DNA of 64,000 nt from Heterorhizobium halophytocola (GCF_017873095.1 NZ_JAGGJU010000010.1:186001-250000); one strand, 5' to 3'. Shown: positions 11,076-22,037, numbered from the stretch's first letter. The notes: a model not told the origin generated them from the letters alone. Numbers and translations are program-made.

Positions 11076-11100
11076 TCCAGGCTGGGACAGTCAGCCTGGA
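11076..11100. terminator. Hairpin after xerC without a T-run
   Basis: A perfect 9-base inverted repeat (TCCAGGCTG at 11076-11084, CAGCCTGGA at 11092-11100) with a 7-base loop lies between xerC and the next gene. No T-run follows, so it may be a weak terminator, an attenuator or an operator. Confidence 0.35.
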
Positions 11101-11126
11101 GATCGAATGGAACGGATGAGATCGCA

Positions 11127-12209
11127 ATGAAATCCATGCTTTTGAACCGCTTCAAGCCCGGACGTCTCTCCCTTGTCGACCTCGGCCTCTTGTCGTTAGC
11201 CGCGCTCAACTGGATCGCGCTGCTGTCGCTCACAATCGTGCTGGCGACAGTCTCGTTGGCAAAGGCTGCCGAAGGCGGCTGCAAGGGCCATAGTCTGCTG
11301 CCCGATCTGGCGCGCACGCAGCCGGAACGCTATGCCCGCATGCTCGAAGAGGCGGCCAAGGTGCCGAACGGCAGGGGCCGTCTGTGGAAAATCGAAAAGC
11401 CGGGCACTGCACCGTCCTATCTTTTCGGAACCATGCACGTGACCGATCCGCGCGTGCTGGCCATGCCGCAGGCCGCACGGGACGCGATTGCTGCAGCACG
11501 TACGGTCGTGATCGAATCCGACGAGGTTCTCAACGAACGCCGGGCCAGCGCCTCTATTGCAGAACGTCCCGACCTGATGACCTTTACCGATGGTTCCTCG
11601 CTCACCGATCGCCTGAGCCCGGAGCAGCGGATCAACCTTGAAGCAGGGCTGCAGGCCCGCGGCATCAAGCTTGCGACGATCGCACAATTCCAGCCCTGGA
11701 TCGTCTCCAGCTTCATCGCCATGCCCGCCTGCGAACAGATGCGCAAGGCGTCGGGCGCCGACTTCCTCGACAAGGCTATAGCGCAAAAGGCACTTGCCAA
11801 CGGCAAGCAGGTCACGGGCCTGGAAACGCTTGTCGAGCAGCTGACGGCGCTCAGCGAACTTCCGGTGGAATTCCACGTCCAGTCGCTGTTGCAGACGCTC
11901 GCGATCGGCGACCGGATGAACGACATCATGGAGACGATGACGGCGCTCTATCTTTCCGGCGATATCGGCATGACTGCGCCGATGCTGAAGGCCGTAGCGC
12001 CGGCCGCTTCCGACGGGGATCAGGGTTACGCCGGTTTCGAGCAGCGCATGATCACCGACCGCAATCATGTCATGGCCGACCGCAGCGAACCCATTTTGAA
12101 CGAGGGGGCAGCCTTTATCGCCGTCGGCGCCCTGCACCTGCCGGGCCCAGAAGGCGTAATCGCATTGCTGCGAGCGAAGGGCTTTTCCGTCACTCGCATC
12201 AAAGGTTGA
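11127..12209 (+). CDS. TraB/GumN family protein, membrane-anchored or exported
   Basis: The 360-residue protein has a hydrophobic segment at about residues 16-47 ending in LAKAAEG, consistent with a long signal peptide or an N-terminal anchor, then a TraB/GumN domain. The two family signatures are visible: LFGTMHVTDPR near residue 100 and VGALHLPGPEG near the C-terminus, each holding a histidine thought to form part of a Tiki-like metallohydrolase site. Four cysteines are rare elsewhere. Bacterial members are poorly characterised and are inferred to be extracytoplasmic proteases. It follows xerC on the same strand, separated by a hairpin. Confidence 0.8.
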   Translation: MKSMLLNRFKPGRLSLVDLGLLSLAALNWIALLSLTIVLATVSLAKAAEGGCKGHSLLPDLARTQPERYARMLEEAAKVPNGRGRLWKIEKPGTAPSYLFGTMHVTDPRVLAMPQAARDAIAAARTVVIESDEVLNERRASASIAERPDLMTFTDGSSLTDRLSPEQRINLEAGLQARGIKLATIAQFQPWIVSSFIAMPACEQMRKASGADFLDKAIAQKALANGKQVTGLETLVEQLTALSELPVEFHVQSLLQTLAIGDRMNDIMETMTALYLSGDIGMTAPMLKAVAPAASDGDQGYAGFEQRMITDRNHVMADRSEPILNEGAAFIAVGALHLPGPEGVIALLRAKGFSVTRIKG

Positions 12210-12226
12210 GTGGGCGCGTTCAGGCC

Positions 12227-12715
12227 CTACGCCATCCGCCGGATCAGGTTGGTGCGCCAGAAGAACTGGTGCACCAGGACGCCAGCCACATGCACACCGA
12301 TCAGGGCCCAGAGCACGACCTTCATCGGCCCGCTGTGCAGGTCGCCCATGGTTTCATTGCCGAAATAGTATTTCGCAACGCCTAGCGCCGGCATCAGGAA
12401 GAAGGCGACATAGAGTGCGGCGTGCGCGATCTTGGCACCAATCTGGGCGATCGCGGGCTCTTCGGCCGGCTCTGCCGGCACACCATGGGTGAAGCGCAAG
12501 GCAAGCCGGATGATGGCGAGCACGGCCACCGCGATCCCGAGATAGGCATGGACGTTGGCCCAGAACAGATCGCCTGCATCCGGCTGGTTGCCCTTTTCGA
12601 TGGCATGGATCGTGTGCTCCATCCCGTCGGCAAACAGCAGGTTGTAGAAGATGAATGCCGCCATCACCCAATGAAGGAGTTTCTGCGAGAGACTGAAGGA
12701 GGTTGCCGAAGCCAT
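12227..12715 (-). CDS. cybB: Cytochrome b561 family protein
   Basis: The 162-residue integral membrane protein has four hydrophobic helices with histidines placed as di-haem ligands: LHWVMA (H15), ANVHAYLG (H55 region), and two late histidines in GVHVAGVLVHQFFW. This matches the bacterial cytochrome b561 (CybB) family, which moves electrons from the quinol pool, for example to oxygen or superoxide. It is convergent with the GumN-type gene (17-base gap) and lies downstream of the lpdA terminator on the same strand, so it should have its own promoter. Confidence 0.85.
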   Translation of the reverse strand: MASATSFSLSQKLLHWVMAAFIFYNLLFADGMEHTIHAIEKGNQPDAGDLFWANVHAYLGIAVAVLAIIRLALRFTHGVPAEPAEEPAIAQIGAKIAHAALYVAFFLMPALGVAKYYFGNETMGDLHSGPMKVVLWALIGVHVAGVLVHQFFWRTNLIRRMA

Positions 12716-12763
12716 AGCCGTGTCCTGATTCCATTGCCGCCAGCTAAATTACAAGGCGGACAG

Positions 12764-12797
12764 TAAAAGGCCGCCCCTTGCAGCGCAAGGAGCGACC
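12764..12797 (-). terminator. Intrinsic terminator of the suc-lpdA operon
   Basis: On the minus strand a 12-base-pair stem (two G-U pairs) with a GCT loop spans 12796-12770 and is followed by CTTTTACT. It lies 36 bases after the lpdA stop and closes the long mdh-suc-lpdA transcription unit. Confidence 0.8.
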
Positions 12798-12832
12798 CCC
12801 ATCAAAAACCAAGCTTAGCCGGCCAAGCTGAC

Positions 12833-14239
12833 TTACATATGAATGGGCTTGGCAAAGGTGGCGAGCGCCGCTTCCTTGACGGCTTCCGACATGGTCGGGT
12901 GCGCGTGGCAGGTGCGGCCGAGATCTTCCGAAGAGCCGCCGAACTCCATCAGCACCGCCGCCTCGTGGATCATCTCGCCGGCACCGAAGCCGACGATATG
13001 GGCGCCGAGCACCTTGTCGGTTTCCTTGTCGGCCAGGAACTTGACGAAGCCTTCGGTCACCAGCATCGCGCGGGCACGGCCATTGGCGGTGAACGGGAAC
13101 TTGCCGACCTTGTAGGCAACGCCCGCAGCCTTCAGCTCTTCCTCGGTCTTGCCGACGGAAGCGACTTCCGGCTGGGTGTAGACCACGCCGGGAATGACGT
13201 CGTAGTTCACGTGGCCGTGCTGACCGGCGAGGATCTCGGCGAGTGCAACGCCCTCGTCCTCGGCCTTGTGCGCCAGCATCGGCCCCTTGACCACGTCACC
13301 GATGGCATAGATGCCGTCGACATTGGTCTTGAAGTGGCCATCGATCTCGACGCGTCCGCGGTTGTCGAGCGCCACACCGGCTTCCTCCAGACCGAGACCT
13401 GCGGTGAACGGCTTGCGGCCGGTGGCAACCAGGACGACGTCGGCTTCCAGCGTCTGCGCCTCGCCACCCTTGACCGGTTCGAAGGTGACCTTGGCGCCCT
13501 TGTCGGTCTTCTCGACGGCAGTGACCTTGGCTTCGGTCTTGATGTCCATGCCCTGCTTGGCCATCATCTTCTGGAACTGCTTGGACACTTCGCCGTCCAT
13601 CGTGCCGAGCAGCTTGTCGAGGAATTCGACGACGGTAACCTTGGCGCCGAGGCGCGACCAGACCGAACCGAGTTCCATGCCGATGACGCCGCCGCCGACC
13701 ACGATCATGTGTTCCGGCACCTTTTCCAGCGCGATGCCGCCGGTGGAGGAGACGATCACCTTCTCGTCGATCTCGACATTGACGCCCGGAATGCCGGCGA
13801 CATCGGAGCCGGTGGCAATCACGATGTTCTTGGCTTCCAGTTCCTGGGCCTTGCCGTCGTCACCGGTGACCGACACCTTGCCGGCGGAGACGATCTTGCC
13901 GGTGCCCTGGAAGGCATCGATCTTGTTCTTCTTGAACAGGAAGGCGACGCCGTCGACGTTGGCCTTCACGGTGTTGTCCTTGTGGCCCATCATCTTGGCA
14001 AGATCGAGCGTCGGCTTGCCGACCTGAACGCCGAGTTCCTCGACACCGTGCGAGACATGCGCAAACATTTCGGATGCATGCAGCAGCGCCTTGGACGGGA
14101 TGCAGCCGACATTGAGGCATGTGCCGCCATAGGTCGCGCGCTTTTCGATGACGGCGACCTTCATGCCGAGCTGAGCCGCCTTGATGGCGCAGACATAGCC
14201 GCCGGGGCCGGTGCCGATTACGATGAGATCATAGGCCAT
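12833..14239 (-). CDS. lpdA: Dihydrolipoyl dehydrogenase (E3 of 2-oxoglutarate dehydrogenase)
   Basis: The 468-residue flavoprotein reoxidises the dihydrolipoyl group of E2 with NAD. The FAD-binding GTGPGGYVCA is at residues 9-18 and the redox-active disulfide is C41/C46 in GGTCLNVGCIPSK. A second dinucleotide fold begins at VVGGGVIGMELGSVW, and the C-terminal catalytic pair is in HAHPTMSE. It is the last gene of the TCA operon, 26 bases after the SDR gene. Position implies that this copy serves the SucA-SucB complex; rhizobia usually carry other lpd copies for pyruvate and branched-chain complexes. Confidence 0.96.
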   Translation of the reverse strand: MAYDLIVIGTGPGGYVCAIKAAQLGMKVAVIEKRATYGGTCLNVGCIPSKALLHASEMFAHVSHGVEELGVQVGKPTLDLAKMMGHKDNTVKANVDGVAFLFKKNKIDAFQGTGKIVSAGKVSVTGDDGKAQELEAKNIVIATGSDVAGIPGVNVEIDEKVIVSSTGGIALEKVPEHMIVVGGGVIGMELGSVWSRLGAKVTVVEFLDKLLGTMDGEVSKQFQKMMAKQGMDIKTEAKVTAVEKTDKGAKVTFEPVKGGEAQTLEADVVLVATGRKPFTAGLGLEEAGVALDNRGRVEIDGHFKTNVDGIYAIGDVVKGPMLAHKAEDEGVALAEILAGQHGHVNYDVIPGVVYTQPEVASVGKTEEELKAAGVAYKVGKFPFTANGRARAMLVTEGFVKFLADKETDKVLGAHIVGFGAGEMIHEAAVLMEFGGSSEDLGRTCHAHPTMSEAVKEAALATFAKPIHM

Positions 14240-14265
14240 GATAATTTCCTTTTTCCTGTTCGGCG

Positions 14266-15018
14266 TTAGCGACCGCCGCTGGCATTGAGTATGGAGCCGG
14301 TGACGTAGGACGCACGCTCCGAGAGAAGATAGAGAATGCAGTCTGCAATTTCGTCCGGCGTACCCGGCCGGCCCATCGGGATGGCGGAGGCGAGTTCGTG
14401 AGCGCGGTCGGGCAGGCCACCCGACGCATGAATGTCGGTATCCGTTATGCCGGGCCGGACCGCATTGACCCGGATGCCCTCCTGCGCGACTTCGCGCGCT
14501 AGGCCGAGGGTAAACGTATCGATAGCGGCCTTCGAGGCGGCATAGTCCACATATTGTCCGGCGCTGCCGTGGATGGCGGCGATGGAGGAGACGTTGACGA
14601 TGGCACCACCCTTGCCGCCGTGGCGTGTCGACATGCGCCGCACCGCTTCCGACGCGCAGCGGATCTTGCCGATCACGTTGATGGCGAACATCCGGTCCAG
14701 CCGCTCGCGGCTGAATTCGTCGACGCGTGCGGTATAGTCGACGACGCCGGCATTGTTCACAAGGCCGTCCAAGCGCCCATATCGGCTATCGACAGCGTCG
14801 AAAATCGCGGCGATGCCAGCTTCGTTCGACGTGTCACCCCTGACTGCCGAGGCCTCGCCGCCGGCAGAGGTTATCGCCGAAACGACGTCCTCGGCGGCTG
14901 CCTCGTTAGACAGATAATTGACGAGAACGCGCCAGCCCTGCTGCGCCGCCTTGCGGGCGACGGACGCGCCGATCCCGCGGCTGCCACCGGTTATAAGAAG
15001 GACAGGGTGATCGCTCAT
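14266..15018 (-). CDS. Short-chain dehydrogenase/reductase
   Basis: This 250-residue classical SDR has the cofactor motif TGGSRGIG at residues 10-17, NNAG near residue 88, a catalytic serine in VNVSSIAAIHG and the catalytic pair YxxxK in YAASK. The segment after the first strand (VNYLSNEAAAE) suggests NADP preference. The C-terminal ASGGR is typical. Substrate cannot be told. It sits inside the suc operon, 30 bases after the MAPEG gene and 26 before lpdA, so it is expressed with the TCA enzymes, although no TCA role is known for it. Confidence 0.85.
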   Translation of the reverse strand: MSDHPVLLITGGSRGIGASVARKAAQQGWRVLVNYLSNEAAAEDVVSAITSAGGEASAVRGDTSNEAGIAAIFDAVDSRYGRLDGLVNNAGVVDYTARVDEFSRERLDRMFAINVIGKIRCASEAVRRMSTRHGGKGGAIVNVSSIAAIHGSAGQYVDYAASKAAIDTFTLGLAREVAQEGIRVNAVRPGITDTDIHASGGLPDRAHELASAIPMGRPGTPDEIADCILYLLSERASYVTGSILNASGGR

Positions 15019-15048
15019 CGGCTATATACTTGATCCCCATGCATCGGC

Positions 15049-15462
15049 TCAAAAGGCCAGGGTTGCGAACATCATCGCCAGACCGGCCAGCGATCCGAGC
15101 CAGACGAGCGAACGGATATAGGGAATTCCGGCGAGATAGAGCGGGATATAGACAATGCGGCAGACGAACCACACCCACGCCCCGGTCAGGCCAAGGCCGC
15201 CATCGCTTCCCGCAATCGCCAGGCCCAACGCCAGACCGACAAAGGCGGCGTAGGTCTCGAGAAAGTTTCTGAGCGCCCGGTCGGCACGACCGGCAAGCTT
15301 GCCGGTCGGCTTCTTGTCGCCGTCACGCGGCCCCGCATTCCATTCGGGGCCGAACTCCTGCGTCACCGTCAGGCCCTGAAGCCCGATATGGATCAGCAGA
15401 AGAAGTGCGCTCCAAGCGACAAGCACCAGGAATGGGGAGCCTGCCATGACAGCCGTCTCCAT
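15049..15462 (-). CDS. MAPEG-family membrane protein
   Basis: The 137-residue protein has four hydrophobic helices and the MAPEG look: a charged loop with GRADRALRNFLETYAAFV after helix 1 and a VWFVCRIVYIPLYLAG segment. Eukaryotic MAPEG enzymes act on glutathione and eicosanoids; bacterial members are mostly uncharacterised. It lies 11 bases after sucB in the TCA operon, so it is certainly co-transcribed with it. Membership is good, function unknown. Confidence 0.8.
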   Translation of the reverse strand: METAVMAGSPFLVLVAWSALLLLIHIGLQGLTVTQEFGPEWNAGPRDGDKKPTGKLAGRADRALRNFLETYAAFVGLALGLAIAGSDGGLGLTGAWVWFVCRIVYIPLYLAGIPYIRSLVWLGSLAGLAMMFATLAF

Positions 15463-15473
15463 CAGAGATCCCC

Positions 15474-16694
15474 TTACAGGTCGAGAACGAGACGTTCCGG
15501 ATCTTCAAGGCTTTCCTTGACGCGAACCAGGAAGGTCACGGCTTCCTTGCCGTCGACGATCCGGTGGTCGTAGGACAGTGCCAGATACATCATCGGACGG
15601 ATGACGACCTGACCGCCGATGGCCATCGGACGCTCCTGGATCTTGTGCATGCCGAGGATACCCGACTGCGGCGCGTTGAGGATCGGCGAGGACATCAGCG
15701 AGCCGTAGACGCCACCATTGGTGATGGTGAAGGTGCCGCCCTGCATGTCGGCCATCGACAGGGCGCCGTCGCGGGCTGCCTTGGCCAGACGTCCGAGTTC
15801 CTTTTCGACATCTGCAATCGAACGCTCGTCGGCATCGCGGATGACCGGGACGACGAGGCCCTTGTCGGTGCCGACAGCCATGCCGACATGACAATAGTTC
15901 TTGTAGATCAGGTCCGTGCCGTCGATCTCGGCGTTGATCGAGGGAATTTCCTTCAGCGCGTGGGTCACGGCCTTGGTGAAGAAGCCCATGAAGCCGAGCT
16001 TCACGCCGTGCTTCTTCTCGAAGATGTCCTTGTACTTCTTGCGCAGTTCCATCACTGCCGTCATGTCCACCTCGTTATAGGTGGTCAGCATGGCGGCCGT
16101 ATTCTGGGCATCCTTCAGACGCTTGGCGATCGTCTGGCGCAGGCGGGTCATCTTGACGCGCTCTTCGCGGGACGCATCATCGGTCGAAGACGGCGCGCGG
16201 GCGGCGGCCGGAGCCGTTGCCGGAGCTGCGGTGCCCTTGGCCATGGCGGCGATCACGTCGCCCTTCAGCACCTGGCCGCGCTTGCCGGAACCATCGACCT
16301 GGTCGGCGGACACATTGTTGTCCGCCATCATCTTGGACGCCGCCGGGGCGGCCGGCATGGCGGAACCCGACTGGGTGGCCGGTGCGGCGGGCGCGGCGGC
16401 CGGCGCTGCAGCCTGCGGCTTGGCCGGCTCTGCCTTGGCGGGCGCTGCGCCGGCAGCGCCTTCGGCGATCTGGCCGAGCAGTGCATCCAGGCCGACCGTC
16501 TCGCCGTCTTGCGCGACGATTTCGGTCAGGACGCCCGAGGCAGGGGCCGGCACTTCGACGGTGACCTTGTCGGTCTCAAGCTCGACCAGCGGCTCATCGG
16601 CCTTGATCGTGTCGCCGACCTTCTTCAGCCAGGTGCCGACGGTGGCTTCGCTTACGGATTCGCCCAGGGTGGGGACGCGGATTTCAGTGGCCAT
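15474..16694 (-). CDS. sucB: Dihydrolipoyl succinyltransferase (E2 of 2-oxoglutarate dehydrogenase)
   Basis: The 406-residue E2 has one N-terminal lipoyl domain with the lipoyl lysine K43 in [14 protein letters not shown], an Ala/Pro-rich linker (about 80-125), a peripheral-subunit-binding domain ([20 protein letters not shown]), a second flexible linker, and the catalytic domain with H377 and D381 in SYDHRIVDG. It forms the core that binds SucA and Lpd. It is 51 bases after sucA. Confidence 0.97.
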   Translation of the reverse strand: MATEIRVPTLGESVSEATVGTWLKKVGDTIKADEPLVELETDKVTVEVPAPASGVLTEIVAQDGETVGLDALLGQIAEGAAGAAPAKAEPAKPQAAAPAAAPAAPATQSGSAMPAAPAASKMMADNNVSADQVDGSGKRGQVLKGDVIAAMAKGTAAPATAPAAARAPSSTDDASREERVKMTRLRQTIAKRLKDAQNTAAMLTTYNEVDMTAVMELRKKYKDIFEKKHGVKLGFMGFFTKAVTHALKEIPSINAEIDGTDLIYKNYCHVGMAVGTDKGLVVPVIRDADERSIADVEKELGRLAKAARDGALSMADMQGGTFTITNGGVYGSLMSSPILNAPQSGILGMHKIQERPMAIGGQVVIRPMMYLALSYDHRIVDGKEAVTFLVRVKESLEDPERLVLDL

Positions 16695-16745
16695 GATGTC
16701 AGTTCCGTTTGATGGATGTTCTGTCGATTGCAGGACTGGGAGGCA

Positions 16746-19730
16746 TCAGCCCCCCAGAGCGTCCTCAAGGAAGGCTTCCAGCTGGGCGAGATGCTTCGAC
16801 ATCAGACCCGTGGCCGGCGATGCCGCGGCCGGACGACCGGTGTAGCGCACCCGCTGGTACTTGGCATCGATATGGGCGAGTACCCATTCCAGATACGGAT
16901 CGATGAACGACCACGCACCCATGTTCTTGGGCTCTTCCTGGCACCAGACCATCTCCGCATTGCGGAAGCGGGAAAGCTCGTTGATCAGCGCCTTGGCCGG
17001 GAACGGATAGAGCTGCTCGACGCGCAGAAGGTAGATGTCGTCGATACCGCGCTTTTCGCGTTCTTCGAGAAGGTCATAATAGACCTTGCCCGAGCACATG
17101 ACGACGCGGCGGATCTTGGAATCCTTCTGCAGCTTGATCGGGCCGTCCTTGATCATCTCGGCATCGTCCCACAGGAGACGGTGGAAGGACGTGTCGCCGG
17201 CCATTTCCGACAGGCTCGACTGGGCCTTCTTGTGCCGCAGCAAAGACTTAGGCGTCATCAGGATCAGCGGCTTGCGGAAATCGCGGCGCATCTGGCGGCG
17301 CAGGATATGGAAGTAGTTCGCCGGCGTCGTGACGTTGGCAACCTGCATGTTGTCTTCGGCGCACATCTGCAGCCAGCGCTCGAGGCGGGCCGAAGAATGC
17401 TCCGGCCCCTGCCCTTCATAGCCATGCGGCAGAAGGCAGACGAGACCGGACATGCGCAGCCACTTGCGTTCGCCAGACGAGATGAACTGGTCAAACACCA
17501 CCTGCGCACCGTTGGCGAAGTCGCCGAACTGGGCTTCCCAGAGGGTCAGCGCGTTCGGGCGGGCCAGCGAATAGCCGTATTCGAAGCCGAGCACGGCTTC
17601 TTCCGACAGCATCGAGTTGATGACTTCGTAGCGTGCCTGGTTCGGGGCCAGATTGGCAAGCGGGATGAAGCGCTCTTCGGTTTCCTGGTCGTAGAGCACC
17701 GAATGGCGCTGCGAGAACGTACCGCGTTCGCAATCCTGACCGGACAGACGAACCTTGTGGCCTTCGACGACCAGCGAGCCGAAGGCCAGTGCCTCGCCCA
17801 TGGCCCAGTCGATCCCCTCGCCTGTCTCGATCATCTGGGCGCGGTTGTCCATGAAGCGCTTGATCGTGCGGTGCGCCTGGAAGCCTTCCGGAATGGTCGA
17901 CAGCTTGCGGCCGATCTCCTTCAGCGACTTCATCGGCATGCCGGTTTTGCCGCGGCGCTGCTCGTCGGCGTTGTCGGCGACGCGAAGCCCCGACCATGCA
18001 CCGTCGAGCCAGTCGGCCTTGTTCGGCTTGTAGGATTGGCCGGCCTCGAACTCCTGCTCGAGCTTGGCGCGCCAGTCTGCCTTCATCTTCTCGAATTCGC
18101 CGTCGCTGATCAGGCCCTCGCCGATCAGACGGGCGGCATAGATCTCGGTCACGGACTTGTGCTGGCGAATGACCTTGTACATTTTCGGCTGGGTGAACGC
18201 AGGCTCGTCGCCCTCGTTATGGCCGAAGCGACGGTAGCAGAACATGTCGATGACGACAGGCTTGTGGAACTTCATGCGGAATTCGGTGGCAACCTTGGCC
18301 GCATAGACCACGGCTTCGGGATCGTCACCGTTCACATGGAAGATCGGCGCTTCGATCATCTTGGCCACATCCGACGGATAAGGCGAGGAACGCGAGAAGC
18401 CCGGATTGGTGGTGAAGCCGATCTGGTTGTTGATGATCACATGCATCGTGCCAGCAACGCGGTGACCGCGCAGACCCGACAGGCCGAGAATTTCGGCAAC
18501 CACGCCCTGGCCGGCAAAGGCGGCATCGCCGTGCAGCAGCAGCGGCATGACCTTTGAGCGTTCCTTCAGCGGAATGACGTCGCCGTCCCAGACCTTAGCC
18601 AACTGGTCCTGCTTTGCGCGGGCCTTGCCCATCACGACAGGGTTGACGATTTCCAGATGCGACGGGTTGGCCGTCAGCGACAGGTGAACCTTGTTGCCGT
18701 CGAATTCGCGGTCCGAAGAGGCACCCAGATGGTACTTCACGTCGCCGGAGCCCTCGACTTCGTCGGGCTTGAACGAACCGCCCTTGAACTCGTGGAACAC
18801 CGCGCGGTGCGGCTTGTGCATCACGTTGGTCAGAACATTCAAACGACCGCGGTGGGCCATGCCGAGCACGACCTGCTCAAGACCGTCCTGTCCGCCGCGC
18901 TTGATGATCTGCTCGAGTGCCGGGATCAGCGATTCACCACCGTCGAGGCCGAAACGCTTGGTGCCCTTGTACTTGACGTCGATGAACTGCTCGAAACCCT
19001 CGGACTCGATCAGCTTCTGCAGGATCGCCTTCTTGCCTTCGGCGGTAAAGTCGACGCCCTTGTCGGGGCCTTCGATCCGCTCCTGGATCCAGGACTTCTC
19101 TTCAGGATTGGAAATGTGCATGAACTCGAAGCCGAGCGTCGAGCAATAGGTGCGCTGCAGGATCTCCAGCATTTCCGGGATCGTGGCATATTCCAGACCC
19201 AGAACATTGTCGATGAAGATCTTGCGACCGTAATCGGCTTCCGTGAAGCCATAGGCCGAGGGCGACAATTCGTTATAGTCTTCCACGGGAGCTGCAAGAC
19301 CGAGCGGATCGAGCTTGGCATGCAGGTGGCCACGCATGCGATAGGCGCGGATCATCATGATGGCGCGCACCGAATCGCGGGTCGCCTGAAGAACCTCGGT
19401 TTCCGACACCGGCGCGCCGGCGGCGGCTGCCTTGGACTTGACCTTGGTCTCGACGACCTTCTCTATCAGTCCCCAATTGCCGTCAAGGGCCGCGATGAGC
19501 TCGCCCTGCGCCGGGATCGGCCAGTTCGAACGCTGCCAGGAGGGCCCCGCGGCGGACTTCTTCACGTCGGCCGGATTGTCGGCCAGCGCCTTGAAGAAGG
19601 ACTGCCATTCGGACGATACCGAATTCGGATCGTCTTCGTAGCGCGCGTAAAGCTGCTCGATATAGGCTGCGTTCGATCCGTCGAGGAAGGACGTGATCAG
19701 AAACTGCTCGTTGGCTTCTTGCCTACCCAT
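16746..19730 (-). CDS. sucA: 2-oxoglutarate dehydrogenase E1 component
   Basis: The 994-residue thiamine-diphosphate enzyme decarboxylates 2-oxoglutarate and passes the succinyl group to SucB. The N-terminal FLDGSNAAYIEQLYARY segment, the THDP region with GDAAFAGQGVV, and the C-terminal block VWCQEEPKNMGAW are all typical. There is no fused E2 domain, unlike the actinobacterial protein. The start ATG lacks a conventional ribosome-binding site: the only purine-rich match, AAAGG, sits in the loop of a hairpin 9 bases upstream. A 159-base structured spacer separates it from sucD. Confidence 0.97.
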   Translation of the reverse strand: MGRQEANEQFLITSFLDGSNAAYIEQLYARYEDDPNSVSSEWQSFFKALADNPADVKKSAAGPSWQRSNWPIPAQGELIAALDGNWGLIEKVVETKVKSKAAAAGAPVSETEVLQATRDSVRAIMMIRAYRMRGHLHAKLDPLGLAAPVEDYNELSPSAYGFTEADYGRKIFIDNVLGLEYATIPEMLEILQRTYCSTLGFEFMHISNPEEKSWIQERIEGPDKGVDFTAEGKKAILQKLIESEGFEQFIDVKYKGTKRFGLDGGESLIPALEQIIKRGGQDGLEQVVLGMAHRGRLNVLTNVMHKPHRAVFHEFKGGSFKPDEVEGSGDVKYHLGASSDREFDGNKVHLSLTANPSHLEIVNPVVMGKARAKQDQLAKVWDGDVIPLKERSKVMPLLLHGDAAFAGQGVVAEILGLSGLRGHRVAGTMHVIINNQIGFTTNPGFSRSSPYPSDVAKMIEAPIFHVNGDDPEAVVYAAKVATEFRMKFHKPVVIDMFCYRRFGHNEGDEPAFTQPKMYKVIRQHKSVTEIYAARLIGEGLISDGEFEKMKADWRAKLEQEFEAGQSYKPNKADWLDGAWSGLRVADNADEQRRGKTGMPMKSLKEIGRKLSTIPEGFQAHRTIKRFMDNRAQMIETGEGIDWAMGEALAFGSLVVEGHKVRLSGQDCERGTFSQRHSVLYDQETEERFIPLANLAPNQARYEVINSMLSEEAVLGFEYGYSLARPNALTLWEAQFGDFANGAQVVFDQFISSGERKWLRMSGLVCLLPHGYEGQGPEHSSARLERWLQMCAEDNMQVANVTTPANYFHILRRQMRRDFRKPLILMTPKSLLRHKKAQSSLSEMAGDTSFHRLLWDDAEMIKDGPIKLQKDSKIRRVVMCSGKVYYDLLEEREKRGIDDIYLLRVEQLYPFPAKALINELSRFRNAEMVWCQEEPKNMGAWSFIDPYLEWVLAHIDAKYQRVRYTGRPAAASPATGLMSKHLAQLEAFLEDALGG

Positions 19731-19738
19731 GATGATAT

Positions 19739-19874
19739 GCGAACCTTTAAGTTCGCCTCCCGACTTGAGAAAATTGACCGGCTACCGGTCCGTCGCGCGG
19801 CCCCCCGCATATCTGCGGGATGCCTTGAATAGATGCCCCAGGCAAAGAGATTGTTAACGATATGCTCTGCCTGG
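19739..19874 (-). promoter_or_regulatory. Structured spacer upstream of sucA (four inverted repeats)
   Basis: The sucD-sucA spacer holds four short inverted repeats: GCGAAC/GTTCGC (19739-19756), GACCGG/CCGGTC (19776-19790), CCCGCA/TGCGGG (19804-19819) and CCAGGCA/TGCCTGG (19838-19874). The first, nearest sucA, encloses its only AAAGG Shine-Dalgarno-like element. The last encloses a GTTAAC-centred near-palindrome. They may be an internal terminator or attenuator plus a translational control element. Confidence 0.5.
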
Positions 19875-19889
19875 AGCCTTTATATGGGG

Positions 19890-20792
19890 TCAGCCCTTGA
19901 GGACTTCGACCAGCGTCGTGCCGAGACGTGCCGGAGACGGCGATACCTTGATACCGGCTGCTTCCATGGCCGCGATCTTGGATTCCGCGTCACCCTTGCC
20001 GCCGGACACGACAGCACCGGCATGGCCCATGGTGCGACCCTTCGGAGCGGTGCGGCCCGCGATGAAGCCGGCCATCGGCTTTTTGCGGCCCTTCTTGGCT
20101 TCGTCGATGAGGAACTGCGCTGCATCCTCTTCGGCCGAACCGCCGATTTCACCGATCATGATGATCGAGGTCGTGGCTTCGTCGGCCAGGAACATTTCCA
20201 GCACGTCGATGAACTCGGTGCCCTTGACCGGGTCGCCGCCGATGCCGACAGCCGTCGTCTGGCCGAGGCCTTCGTTCGACGTCTGGAACACGGCTTCATA
20301 GGTGAGCGTGCCCGAACGGGATACGATGCCGACCGAACCCTTGCGGAAGATCGAGCCCGGCATGATGCCGATCTTGCATTCTTCCGGCGTCAGGATGCCC
20401 GGGCAGTTCGGGCCGAGCAGGCGCGACTTGGACTTGTCCAGCTTGGCCTTGACGCGAACCATGTCCATCACCGGGATACCTTCGGTAATGCAGGTGATGA
20501 ACGGGATCTCGGCGTCGATCGCCTCGATGATCGCGTCAGCGGCACCTGCCGGCGGGACGTAGATGACGGACGCGTCGGCGCCGGTCTTGTCCTTGGCTTC
20601 GGCAACGCTGGCGAAGATCGGCAGGCTTTCGCCCTTCGAACCGGTCCAGGTTTCGCCGCCCTTCTTCGGGTGGATACCACCGACCATCTGCGTGCCGTAA
20701 TAGGCGAGCGCCTGTTCGGTGTGGAAGGTACCGGTCTTGCCGGTCAGACCCTGCACGAGGACCTTGGTGTCTTTGTTTACGAGAATCGACAT
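19890..20792 (-). CDS. sucD: Succinyl-CoA synthetase alpha subunit
   Basis: The 300-residue alpha subunit binds CoA and carries the phosphohistidine H257 in [12 protein letters not shown]. The N-terminal CoA-binding fold ([14 protein letters not shown]) and the [13 protein letters not shown] segment are typical. It follows sucC with a 17-base gap and forms an alpha2beta2 enzyme with it. Confidence 0.97.
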   Translation of the reverse strand: MSILVNKDTKVLVQGLTGKTGTFHTEQALAYYGTQMVGGIHPKKGGETWTGSKGESLPIFASVAEAKDKTGADASVIYVPPAGAADAIIEAIDAEIPFITCITEGIPVMDMVRVKAKLDKSKSRLLGPNCPGILTPEECKIGIMPGSIFRKGSVGIVSRSGTLTYEAVFQTSNEGLGQTTAVGIGGDPVKGTEFIDVLEMFLADEATTSIIMIGEIGGSAEEDAAQFLIDEAKKGRKKPMAGFIAGRTAPKGRTMGHAGAVVSGGKGDAESKIAAMEAAGIKVSPSPARLGTTLVEVLKG

Positions 20793-20809
20793 TCTTTCAG
20801 GTCCTCAAA

Positions 20810-22003
<1,194 letters not shown>

Positions 22004-22037
22004 TGTCTAAGTCCCTGATTTGGGGGCCGTCAGGCAG

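Noticed and set aside
16716..18557. Plus-strand open frame of 613 codons
   Set aside because: It is antisense to sucA, with low-complexity composition and no start signal.
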